From JAFNAG01 sp041501225 (GTDB lineage: Bacteria > Acidobacteriota > UBA6911), in the NCBI GenBank assembly GCA_041501225.1, contig JBGQNR010000001.1, positions 32,122-96,121 on the forward strand: a stretch of 64,000 nt of DNA, read 5' to 3'. Position 1 is the stretch's first letter, and every line of letters starts with the position of its first letter. The notes beneath the pieces were generated by a model. It was not told the origin of the DNA. It did no database searches and worked only from the letters and a program-made list of their open reading frames with translations. A program made the position numbers and the translations under genes. Positions 18,860 to 25,929 of this stretch are shown here, one piece after another.

Positions 18860-19459
18860 ATGGTGAGTTCGTTCCCCAGAATTGTCCTGGCAACTCGCAA
18901 TCACGGCAAGCTGCGCGAGTTTCGGGCTCTACTGCTGCCTGCCGGATGGGAGATGATCGGTTTGTCGGATCTGTACATAGAAAGGGATGTGGCCGAAACG
19001 GGCGGTTCCTTCGCAGAGAATGCGCGTTTGAAGGCGCTCGCCTATGCCGAGGAAACGGACCTTCCTGTGCTCGCCGACGATTCGGGGCTCGAGGTCTTCT
19101 CCCTGGGTGGCAAACCAGGAATCGAATCCGCTCGCTATGCAGGTCCTGGCGCTTCGGATGGCGATCGAGTGCGCAAACTTCTGGCCGAACTGAAACGAAT
19201 CCGCGCTGATCGAGCCGCTCGCTTCGTTTGCGCCCTGGCGTTGGCACGCCGAGGTGTGATGATCATGGAAGCCGAGGGCGAATGTCGCGGTGAGATTGCA
19301 CTCGAGCCCCGTGGCACCCATGGATTCGGCTATGATCCGATTTTCTGGTTTCCTGACCTGGGAAAAACTTTCGCCGAATTGGATGAGGCGGAAAAGAACC
19401 AGTATAGTCACCGGGCACACGCGTTCAGAGCATTGTTGGCCAAATCTTTTCGCCTATAA
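18860..19459 (+). CDS. rdgB: XTP/dITP pyrophosphatase (RdgB/HAM1)
   Basis: House-cleaning nucleotide pyrophosphatase that hydrolyses non-canonical purine triphosphates such as dITP and XTP. Diagnostic motifs are IVLATRNHGKLREF at the N-terminus, the catalytic-site block VLADDSGLEV, PGIESARYAG, GTHGFGYDPIF and the C-terminal EKNQYSHRAHAF. An ATG at 18839 is in frame, but the ATG at 18860, preceded by AGGAAGAAG, fits the family start; it gives 199 residues. It follows rph and precedes the tRNA-Pro. Confidence 0.95.
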   Translation: MVSSFPRIVLATRNHGKLREFRALLLPAGWEMIGLSDLYIERDVAETGGSFAENARLKALAYAEETDLPVLADDSGLEVFSLGGKPGIESARYAGPGASDGDRVRKLLAELKRIRADRAARFVCALALARRGVMIMEAEGECRGEIALEPRGTHGFGYDPIFWFPDLGKTFAELDEAEKNQYSHRAHAFRALLAKSFRL

Positions 19460-19462
19460 ACA

Positions 19463-19537
19463 GATTGAAACCGCGCAACACACGAACCACACGAACGCAT
19501 CCGTTTCGTGTCTTTCGCGTGTGTCGTGGTTCAGATT
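19463..19537. repeat. Imperfect stuttering palindrome after rdgB
   Basis: The left side (CACACGAACCACACGAACG) and right side (TTTCGTGTCTTTCGCGTGTGT) are imperfect complements built from repeated ACACGAA units. It immediately follows rdgB and could end transcription or be a mobile REP-like repeat. The same style of repeat occurs at 35429, 38461 and 56436. Confidence 0.5.
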
Positions 19538-19646
19538 GCTTTCCCGCGGCTGGTCTTTTAAGGGATGTGCCAACCGCAAAAGTTTCCCACCGACACGGGT
19601 GGCACAAAGTCCTAAACTGGGTTAGAATAAACGCCTCATCACGGGT

Positions 19647-19723
19647 CGGGGCATAGCGCAGCCTGGTAGCGCGCCTGCCTTGGGCGCAGGAGGTCTCCAG
19701 TTCAAATCTGGATGCCCCGACCA
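19647..19723 (+). tRNA. tRNA-Pro (anticodon TGG)
   Basis: A complete 77-base cloverleaf including an encoded CCA. The acceptor arms CGGGGCA/TGCCCCG, the D arm GCGC/GCGC, the anticodon arm CCTGC/GCAGG around loop CTTGGGC (anticodon TGG), and the T arm TCCAG/CTGGA with TTCAAAT loop all pair. Its 3' part is repeated at 24141-24193, so it has served as an integration site. A TAGAAT sequence about 20 bases upstream could be a -10 element. Confidence 0.96.
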
Positions 19724-19728
19724 ATAGA
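19676..19728 (+). repeat. Direct repeat, tRNA-side attachment site copy
   Basis: This 53-base stretch covers the tRNA-Pro from the anticodon stem to 5 bases past CCA. It is identical to 24141-24193 in the same orientation. The bases on both sides differ between copies, so the repeat has sharp edges, as expected for attL/attR. Confidence 0.85.
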
Positions 19729-20208
19729 ATCAAGCACTTACGGCCATTCCGGCCCGCCCCGAAAAACCCGCTGTAGTCGTTTTTATAGCTGCTGATATCC
19801 TCACGTTTCAACTCCTGTAGACGCTCCGAGCCGCAAGTCCTGTTGGAAGAAAAAGCTGTATGACCAGACCTGCAAGCAATCTAAACAATGCCGGTCCGAT
19901 GGGCCGACTGGCCATGGGTAATCCATTAACATTGATCATGCCTATGTACGGCTTAGCCATTACACAGCCAGTTGGAGTGGGATTGCGGAGGATGGTCCCG
20001 GGCCGGGCCTCGCCGTCTGCGAAACCGCTCCCGCTTTCCGGCCAGCAGAAGACGGGCGAACTTGGCGATGCAACCTGGAGCGCAAAGAGAAAAAAGGCTG
20101 CGGACGCATCGGCCTGACGAGGAATGCCGTAGCCCGGGAGAGCCTTCCCGCAGTTCTTAATCCGCCCAGGGCAGCATCGCAGGAGCACCAGAGGTTTGGG
20201 CTGCGTCA
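19729..20208. other. No recognisable gene, island left end
   Basis: About 480 bases between the tRNA-Pro and the secreted-protein gene. Open frames exist on both strands but their translations are low-complexity Arg/Gly/Pro-rich text with no family resemblance and no good ribosome-binding sites. No integrase fragment was recognised. Confidence 0.5.
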
Positions 20209-20925
20209 CTATTGCTTCGTCAGTACCAACGGGAGTGCTTTGCCGCCCTGCAACCACTCGCCGGTCAATGTTTTTCCATCTCCGCTCAGGCTGCCATGGT
20301 ATTCCGCGGGGATGAGCTTCACCTCGAGTTTGAGCAGATTCTCGCCGGCACTGATGAAACTGATCGGTATTCCCATAGCCCCCTGATCCGGACTGTCGAT
20401 GGTGCCAACAGCAAGACCGTCTTTGTTTGAAAGATTGAAATTGAGGTGGATTGACCCCCCAGAGGTGCCCAATTTCCCTTCCCATTTGCCCGTGAACTTC
20501 TCCGGTATTGCTGGAATCTGGGCAGGCACGGAAACCTTGGCCTCCCCGGTTCTCTTCAAGGTGAATGGCGCGCTACTGCCCGCTTGAGAGAATTCCCCTG
20601 ACAAGGTGGTGCCATCATCAGACAACTTCCCCTTAAATACGGGATCGCCCTGACCTCCGGGAAGCCCAAAGCTGACTGATTCGCCCGAAACGGACACGTT
20701 GCTCAGGGGCAGATCTTTTATGGCCTGGTCCGGAATATCGAAATCACCAATCCAGGTGCCCTTGGCATCACGGTCGAGGTCGACGATCACCTTCAGTTTG
20801 CCGGAGGGGAGCGTAATGCTACCCTCCCAGTGGCTGGCAGGACTCACTTTTGTCTGAGCGTTAGACGTGGCGGAAAAAACAAAATACGAGCAAAAACAGA
20901 AACAAACAAAACGATTCACTGCCAT
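20209..20925 (-). CDS. Secreted beta-rich protein of unknown function
   Basis: A 238-residue protein with an N-terminal signal peptide (FVCFCFCSYFVFSATSNAQT, probable cleavage after NAQ or SNA). The mature part holds two similar halves: a WEGSITLPSGKLKVIVDL-type segment at about 34-130 and a KWEGKLGTSGGSIHLNFNL segment at about 148-235. Each ends in a short GEF/GEW block (TTLSGEFSQAG, KTLTGEWLQGG). Such domains are often found at the N-terminus of secreted alpha/beta hydrolases and peptidases, but no catalytic domain follows here. It is a stand-alone version inside the tRNA island. No function can be assigned. Confidence 0.75.
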   Translation of the reverse strand: MAVNRFVCFCFCSYFVFSATSNAQTKVSPASHWEGSITLPSGKLKVIVDLDRDAKGTWIGDFDIPDQAIKDLPLSNVSVSGESVSFGLPGGQGDPVFKGKLSDDGTTLSGEFSQAGSSAPFTLKRTGEAKVSVPAQIPAIPEKFTGKWEGKLGTSGGSIHLNFNLSNKDGLAVGTIDSPDQGAMGIPISFISAGENLLKLEVKLIPAEYHGSLSGDGKTLTGEWLQGGKALPLVLTKQ

Positions 20926-21061
20926 CCTCCGACGCTGAGGAACTGCTATCTACTTATTTTTTAAGAAAGAAGCTGAACACTAAAATGCAGAAAAGTCAGC
21001 TACAGGAGTGGGACACACAGCCTCCTTCCATTTCTCAAACATTATTGACACCGAGAAGCAC

Positions 21062-21241
21062 TTAAGGTTCCCTTTCCGTTTCAACTTCATCTTGCTCCTG
21101 CTCGAAGTCTATGCCGGGCCTCGTAAGCCCACTGCGCTCCATGCTGTGATACAGGGTCGCATTCGCAATCGCGCCGCCCTGCGGGGTACATTCCGAGTCC
21201 AGAGCAGTTTCGTACTTGGATAGTGTCTGGGCCGATGTAAT
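21062..21241 (-). pseudogene. 3' fragment of an unrecognised gene
   Basis: Reading the minus strand from 21241 to a TAA at 21064-21062 gives 59 residues of plausible protein sequence (for example TPQGGAIANATLYHSMERSG, then an acidic tail FEQEQDEVETEREP). No start codon or continuation with coding character is found upstream before the DUF188 gene. It reads as the surviving C-terminus of a gene cut by rearrangement within the island. The family is unknown. Confidence 0.4.
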
Positions 21242-21341
21242 TATGCAGATGCAGAAGCGGTCTCCAAGACCGGAAAAGGGGTATGCACAAGAGTAGCGCT
21301 ATTTGCCGAGCGGGGCTCACGGATGGCAGGAAAGGTTCAAG

Positions 21342-21794
21342 GTGCTTGACATATTCATCGATGCCGATGGCTGCCCCGTAAAGCAGGAAGTGTACCGCGT
21401 GGCACAGCGATACGGCCTCCACGTCACCGTGGTCGCCAACTCGCGGATTCGCATTCCCTATGGGGACTGGGTCAAACTCGTGGTTGTCGAAGGGCAGTTC
21501 GATGCTGTCGACGACTGGATTGTTGAGCATGTCGCGGCGAACGACATTGTGGTCTCGGGGGATATCCCTTTGGCCGCGCGCTGCCTCGACAAGGGAGCCC
21601 TAGTGCTCGGTCTACGCGGTGATACGTTCACCCAGGATTCCATCGGCGAGGCCCTTGCAAGCCGGGCGTTGCTGGCCCATCTTCGAGAACTCGGAACGAT
21701 AACGGGTGGGCCTGCTCCCTTCGAGAACCGCGACCGATCCCGTTTCCTCCAACGCCTCGACGAGACCATTCAGGCTGTTCGGAGGAGAGGGTAG
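21342..21794 (+). CDS. YaiI/YqxD family (DUF188) protein
   Basis: The 150-residue protein matches the DUF188 family: the N-terminal LDIFIDADGCPVKQEVYRVA (a PIN-like Asp-rich motif), VVANSRIRIP, and SGDIPLAARCLDKGALVLGLRG. DUF188 proteins are small and cytoplasmic with a predicted nuclease-like fold; their role is not established. The GTG at 21342 follows AGGAAAGG and is chosen over a TTG at 21303. It is complete and well preserved, unlike much of the surrounding island, and is directly followed by a copy of the island repeat. Confidence 0.88.
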   Translation: MLDIFIDADGCPVKQEVYRVAQRYGLHVTVVANSRIRIPYGDWVKLVVVEGQFDAVDDWIVEHVAANDIVVSGDIPLAARCLDKGALVLGLRGDTFTQDSIGEALASRALLAHLRELGTITGGPAPFENRDRSRFLQRLDETIQAVRRRG

Positions 21795-21816
21795 GGTCGA
21801 AACCTGCGCCCCGCGG

Positions 21817-21879
21817 CGAGTTGTAGGTATCATGTTAACTGCGCCTGTCTGTTCCAGGGATCCCATGACGGCAACAACT
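21817..21879 (+). repeat. Island repeat, partial copy (right half)
   Basis: This copy shares the CGAGTTGTAGGTATCATGTTAA core with the two other copies. Downstream it matches only 22681-22804 (TTAACTG.G.C.GTCTG, then GGGATCCCATG). It ends in ACAACT and lies just after the DUF188 gene. The left half present in the other copies is absent. Confidence 0.6.
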
Positions 21880-22145
21880 CTGGATTTTACATCAGAATGG
21901 TGTTGCGGACCTTGAATTTGCACAAATTTCCGCTGTCCGGCGCGACATGTCAGTGCCGCCAGCTCAGAAAAAACATTCGAGATCCGGTGCGGCGTGGGAA
22001 ATAGGAGGAGGCTTGGAACGTTCCCATTGGATGTATCGTCGGCTATCCTTCCTTGTGCCGACCCACTCAATGCGGCACGCCCAAGAGGACGGGATGCGCG
22101 TTTTACGTCCACTTGAGCGGCGCATGATGGAGTAACCTTTCCGCG

Positions 22146-22228
22146 CGTACAGTCGGAATAAGCTACAGTTTTGCATTGCAGCCTGTCCATGATGCCCCCC
22201 AGCTTCCGAGTTGTAGGTATCATGTTAA
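22146..22228 (+). repeat. Island repeat, partial copy (left half)
   Basis: It shares with 22681-22763 a stretch starting CGTACAGTCGGAATAAGCT and ending GTAGGTATCATGTTAA, about 90% identical. It then diverges. The two ends can pair imperfectly (ACAGTCGGAATAAGCT against AGCTTCCGAGTTGT), so a folded structure is possible. Confidence 0.6.
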
Positions 22229-22347
22229 GAAAAGGAAGTACACCCGTGGCAAACCGCTAAAACTCAGTTTCGCTAGAACCACATCATCGTGGCAACGCAA
22301 GGATCCAAGCCCTTCAGCCGTTACTCAAAAAACAGGACTCAATGCCA

Positions 22348-22641
22348 TCACTGCCGAGGCGTTTGCTTTCGTAATTTCCTCGACCAAAACGTCAACCAGA
22401 GAGCAATCACTGCTAGCATCCACAAGAATGCCTTGAAGAGAGCTGCTGCCCAGAACCAAACAGTCTGGACGAACGGCCAGCTTGCATCCGGTCCCCAAAG
22501 CCAAAGCAACCATGCGGGATGCGCAGACATGAAGACGAGGTACAAGATCCACTGGAGAACGAGAAAGATGACGCCGACCAGTATTGTCCACCATGCCGCA
22601 ATTGCGGCGGCTCTGACCCGCTTCTCGAAGATATCTTCCAT
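22348..22641 (-). CDS. Small two- to three-helix membrane protein
   Basis: A 97-residue protein with hydrophobic segments at about 13-35 (AAWWTILVGVIFLVLQWILY) and 58-88 (VQTVWFWAAALFKAFLWMLAVIALWL), Trp-rich, with a basic C-terminus (RKLRKQTPRQ). The frame is open further upstream, but ATG 22641 is preceded by GGAAAGGAGTTACACGCC, a strong ribosome-binding site, and the sequence before it is the island repeat. No family is recognised. It lies between two copies of that repeat, as an integron-cassette gene would. Confidence 0.7.
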   Translation of the reverse strand: MEDIFEKRVRAAAIAAWWTILVGVIFLVLQWILYLVFMSAHPAWLLWLWGPDASWPFVQTVWFWAAALFKAFLWMLAVIALWLTFWSRKLRKQTPRQ

Positions 22642-22680
22642 GGCGTGTAACTCCTTTCCAAATCGCTGGCGGCGTTTCAG

Positions 22681-22804
22681 CGTACAGTCGGAATAAGCTG
22701 CAGTTTTACATTGCAGCCTGCCCATGGTGCCCGCCAGCTTCCGAGCTGTAGGTATCATGTTAACTGTGGCCGTCTGCTCTGGGGATCCCATGTCGGCGAC
22801 AACT
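22681..22804 (+). repeat. Island repeat, full-length copy
   Basis: The longest of three copies (about 124 bases). Its left part equals the copy at 22146 and its right part equals the copy at 21817, with an overlap of about 22 bases common to all three. It sits between the methyltransferase and the membrane-protein gene. Internal hairpins include GCTGCA/TGCAGC. Confidence 0.65.
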
Positions 22805-22851
22805 GAGGCCGACGCGGTGGCTGCGAGTCGATGGAGCGCAGTTCCCGGTAG

Positions 22852-23415
22852 TCAGGAGACATTCCCCAACACGGCCGACCAACAAAGCAACAATCGAGGT
22901 CCTCGACTTACCACGAATCCGGCATGCTCAGCAAGTGTAGTTGTCGCTTCGAATCTCTTGCGCGATACGTGAAACAATTTCGGTTCAACCATGAGAATCT
23001 GTGCCTTCTCATTCAAGATAGCCTTGAGCTCCTTGAACAACGACTCCTTGTTGGGAACCTCATGAACCATCCAGAAAGCCAACCCGAAGTCGATCTTCTC
23101 CGAGACGTTTATCTTGTCCCTTTCGCACTTTACCAGATGAATCCTCTCTTCCAGCTCCGTGCCCCGAATCCTGGTGCTAAGCTTCTTCAACATCCCATCC
23201 TGCAAATCTGCCGAGACTACTCTTCCATTCCTGCCGACCATCCTAGCCAGCTCAATGGAGAAGAAACCCGGGCCACATCCAAGATCGAGAACGGTCATTC
23301 CCTCTCTAACAAAGGGAGACAGGATCTTCTGTGGATCTTGCAGCCACCGCCTGATCTTGCCGTCGAGTGAATTAGCAAGTCCAACAGGGCAAACACGGTT
23401 CCTCGCATTGTCCAT
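22852..23415 (-). CDS. Class I SAM-dependent methyltransferase
   Basis: A 187-residue protein with the Rossmann methyltransferase motif I VLDLGCGPGFFSIELA at about residues 42-57, motif II at VVSADLQDGML and an acidic/hydrophobic motif IV region IDFGLAFWMVHEV. It resembles the small UbiE/Methyltransf_11 type enzymes. The N-terminus (MDNARNRVCPVGLANSLDG) is typical of a group of small methyltransferases whose substrate is unknown. The ATG is preceded by GAGGAG. It lies inside the tRNA-Pro island, in the same orientation as the membrane protein downstream. Confidence 0.85.
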   Translation of the reverse strand: MDNARNRVCPVGLANSLDGKIRRWLQDPQKILSPFVREGMTVLDLGCGPGFFSIELARMVGRNGRVVSADLQDGMLKKLSTRIRGTELEERIHLVKCERDKINVSEKIDFGLAFWMVHEVPNKESLFKELKAILNEKAQILMVEPKLFHVSRKRFEATTTLAEHAGFVVSRGPRLLLCWSAVLGNVS

Positions 23416-24140
23416 GGCAAGCTCCTCACGGAGGTTGGCTTATGTGCTTCTGAGATACTGCGTTATAGCCCGGCTGTGCTTGACGACGAACTCGCAACCT
23501 GGCTCCTCGCCGCAGGATCGACACTTCCGGTCATACGCGGAATTGGGCCTGTTGATCAGTTGCCCCAGTATCCCCACGGCGATGATGATACCACCGTTCC
23601 CGACGGCCCCGACGATCCGGAGCGGCCGCGCAGGCCGGCATGGGCCAAGCTGCTAAAGCGCTCATGGTAGGCTGGCGGCAAGGGCGAGCGTGCGCCGAAG
23701 CTATCAGAGGTGGATAGTCCAAACCAGCTGCAATTGTTTCGCACGCCCCAGTACAGGCTCTGTTTCCGATATTGGGGCATTCTGTCAACTTTCGCCTCTC
23801 GTGGAGTAGGCAAATGCAATTATAAGCCATTGCGACATTGCAGGATACAGGATTGTCACATACCTCTGGCAACTCTGCGGATGAGTTGTCGGCATATCGG
23901 AGAAGTGCCTATCTTGCTTCGTCGTTCCGCAACGGAGTTGGAGGACATGTGGCGGCGGCCACTGTGCGCCAACCATATCATTGGCGGCCACCTGCCAAAG
24001 CGGCAGGCGGTCTGTAGTCGATTATGTAGCTGCTATGATCCCAAAGGATCAACAGACTTCAACAGGTTTCAACAGGGTTCGCGTAAGTCATTGAACCATA
24101 AATAGTTGAAAATATGACATTTCCCCAGAGCGGGTCAAAA
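23416..24140. other. No convincing gene, island right end
   Basis: About 725 bases with only weak open frames. On the minus strand around 23450-23600 a stretch reads as a short hydrophobic segment followed by a Cys-rich part (KCRSCGEEPGC), ending in a stop just before the methyltransferase; it has no start codon in frame and may be a decayed gene. Nothing resembling an integrase is seen next to the 24141 direct repeat. Confidence 0.4.
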
Positions 24141-24193
24141 TGCCTTGGGCGCAGGAGGTCTCCAGTTCAAATCTGGATGCCCCGACCAATAGA
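24141..24193 (+). repeat. Direct repeat, distal attachment site copy
   Basis: Exact 53-base copy of the tRNA-Pro 3' region (19676-19728). The 5' half of the tRNA is missing, so this is not a second tRNA gene. It marks the right border of the island, 23 bases before the end of the MetF-like gene. Confidence 0.85.
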
Positions 24194-24215
24194 GCTTATA
24201 ACCTGCAAGATGATC

Positions 24216-25835
24216 TCAATTCACTGAGGTCGCGACCTTGCGCGGCGCACTCCCGGCAACTATCCGTTTGCCATGGTTATCCAAGCCGACAAGGCGGTTC
24301 GTAAGCGCATTGGTCTGATCGAGGCACCAGTCTCGCGGGGGCATCAGCGTGCGGGCATATCGCCTCGGATCCTCACCAGCAGCGACCGTGCTCTGATAGA
24401 TCCCGTTCCAAATGCAGGGCAGCATTGGGTCAGCCTCGCAGCTGCCATCGATGCGCGCCCCCCCGCAAGGTCCGTTGCGAAGATTCTTCTGGCACCGGCG
24501 CATGGTGCAGCCGGCATAGTTCAGATGATCCTGGATGCAGTCTCCGCAGCTCATACATCCCAGGGCCGCCTTCCTATAAATAGTCGACAATCCCATGGCG
24601 GCATGCCAAAAGCCTCCAGGCCTGGCTGAGCCACCGGGCGCGGATCGCTCGGTTTTCAGGCGCCTACTCAGGAAACGCGCCCCGTACGATTCGGGATCGA
24701 TCATGTGTCGGTGCACAACCTTGGACATCCGCTGTTGCCAGGACACGTGACGCTCCATCCGTGCCAACTGGTACGCGCCCTTCCCTGTGCTTAATCCATC
24801 GCTCGCGCGCGGCCACAGGTAAAACTCATCCGCTATCTCGAAGATCAGTTCTTCGATCCTTCCCTTCCAGTCCGTACCGATTTCCGCCGCCCGATCCATA
24901 ATCTTCAAGCAGTCACCGTGAGAGAGCCCTAAGCCGCCGATGTGGCCACCGGCAAAGCCGAGTCCTCGAGCCGCTGCAAGCATCAACGCCGCTCGCTCCA
25001 GGCGTTCAGGCTTCTTCTCGACTTCCAGCCTTTGCTGCAGCTTTTCAGGAATGCTGCACCCGGCGATTTCGCCGGCCCGCATCATCCTGCCAACCGTCGC
25101 TGTCGGCATATAAATGTTCGCGATGACCGGCACGTTGGCGAGGCCCTCTTGTGCGAGGTATTGCTTGACTTCATAGAGCTTGCGCAAATTGTATCCGAGT
25201 TGGGTGATGATGAAGCGCGCACCTGCGGCAATCTTCAGCTCGAGCTTGTAGAATTGCATCATCTGATCCGATTCTCGGGCTTTGAAGGGATTCACTACCG
25301 CACCCGCAAAAAAATCGAACGGCGAAGTTTTGACTTGTCGCTTGCCAATACCGTATTCAATCCCCTGGGCAAGTGCCTGGATGAGCTGGATCATCAGGAC
25401 GGAATCGAAATCAAAAACCGGTTTTGCTTTTCCCTGGAAAGCCGACTTGGGCACGTCCCCGGTAAGAGCGAGGATATTTTCAACGCCGATGCGAGCGCAT
25501 GCATGCAGACGTCCCTCGAGGAAGCTGCGATTCCCATCTTTGCCGGTGAGATGGGCGAGAGGCGTCAGATTATGCTCGATCACAAATGAGGCGAAAGCTT
25601 CCGGTGGCAGAGAAGGGTTGCCACCAGGAAGATCCGTTAAGCTGATGACTTTCACACCGCGTGATTCGCGCGCAGCTTCACGCACGAATATTTCCGCTTC
25701 CGGCTCGGAATGATCGCGCCCCAGAACAAGTTCCGCCGAGCAGAAAAACTCTCCCGCCTCCAGCGCGGACCTCAAATGGTTCATAGCGATACCCTGATCT
25801 TTCTCCACATCTGGAGCAAGCACATCCTTAGCCAA
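24216..25835 (-). CDS. Methylenetetrahydrofolate reductase fused to MetV-like C-terminal domain
   Basis: The N-terminal 310 residues match the MetF TIM-barrel flavoprotein that reduces methylene-THF to methyl-THF (AELVLGRDH, ILALTGDVP, GARFIITQLGYN, IPVIANIYMP-type segments). The C-terminal part (about 400-480) has a dense cysteine set, C427, C430, C433, C443, C448, C457, C466 and C474, typical of the MTHFR C-terminal domain found in MetV of Wood-Ljungdahl-type reductases, where it binds metal or FeS. The two parts are usually separate MetF and MetV proteins; here they form one 539-residue chain. The ATG at 25784 (MNHLRSALEAGEF) is an alternative start. The gene is monocistronic between the island and the xylan locus. 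Confidence 0.88.
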   Translation of the reverse strand: MAKDVLAPDVEKDQGIAMNHLRSALEAGEFFCSAELVLGRDHSEPEAEIFVREAARESRGVKVISLTDLPGGNPSLPPEAFASFVIEHNLTPLAHLTGKDGNRSFLEGRLHACARIGVENILALTGDVPKSAFQGKAKPVFDFDSVLMIQLIQALAQGIEYGIGKRQVKTSPFDFFAGAVVNPFKARESDQMMQFYKLELKIAAGARFIITQLGYNLRKLYEVKQYLAQEGLANVPVIANIYMPTATVGRMMRAGEIAGCSIPEKLQQRLEVEKKPERLERAALMLAAARGLGFAGGHIGGLGLSHGDCLKIMDRAAEIGTDWKGRIEELIFEIADEFYLWPRASDGLSTGKGAYQLARMERHVSWQQRMSKVVHRHMIDPESYGARFLSRRLKTERSAPGGSARPGGFWHAAMGLSTIYRKAALGCMSCGDCIQDHLNYAGCTMRRCQKNLRNGPCGGARIDGSCEADPMLPCIWNGIYQSTVAAGEDPRRYARTLMPPRDWCLDQTNALTNRLVGLDNHGKRIVAGSAPRKVATSVN

Positions 25836-25929
25836 TTTCGGGGACAGGCGCCATAACCTCGAAATTACGATGTTTGAATTTCACCTGTCATTGAATAATT
25901 TCGAGCTTATGGCGCCTGTCCCCGAAATT
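25834..25929. repeat. Long REP-like palindrome (33 of 34 bases)
   Basis: Arms 25834-25867 and 25896-25929 are complementary at 33 of 34 positions (core AATTTCGGGGACAGGCGCC) with a 28-base loop. The right arm overlaps the end of the GH115-GH8 gene: the final residues FRGQAP and the TAA are encoded in the repeat. The left arm touches the start of the MetF-like gene. The GGGGACAGGCGCC motif resembles REP elements that accompany Y1-transposases, though none lies nearby. It may also act as a terminator. Confidence 0.75.

Larger units (their letters stand above)
19676..24193. mobile_element. tRNA-Pro-flanked genomic island remnant
   Basis: The interval between two perfect 53-bp copies of the tRNA-Pro 3' end is about 4.5 kb. 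That is the layout left by a site-specific integrase using a tRNA gene. Its interior looks less GC-rich than the flanks, coding density is low, and the genes have mixed orientation (secreted protein, gene fragment, DUF188 protein, membrane protein, methyltransferase). No integrase, transposase or replication gene is visible, so the element is either decayed or was mobilised in trans. Three related repeats inside may be gene-cassette boundaries. Confidence 0.75.

Noticed and set aside
19808..20485. Possible minus-strand gene at the left end of the island
   Set aside because: It overlaps the better supported secreted-protein gene in another frame and its translation has no recognisable features.
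21817..22804. CRISPR array
   Set aside because: Only three partial, imperfect copies with spacing of several hundred bases and genes between them; no cas genes in the window.
24141..24193. Second tRNA-Pro gene
   Set aside because: Only the 3' part (anticodon stem to CCA) is present; the acceptor 5' strand and D arm are missing, so it is an attachment-site copy.
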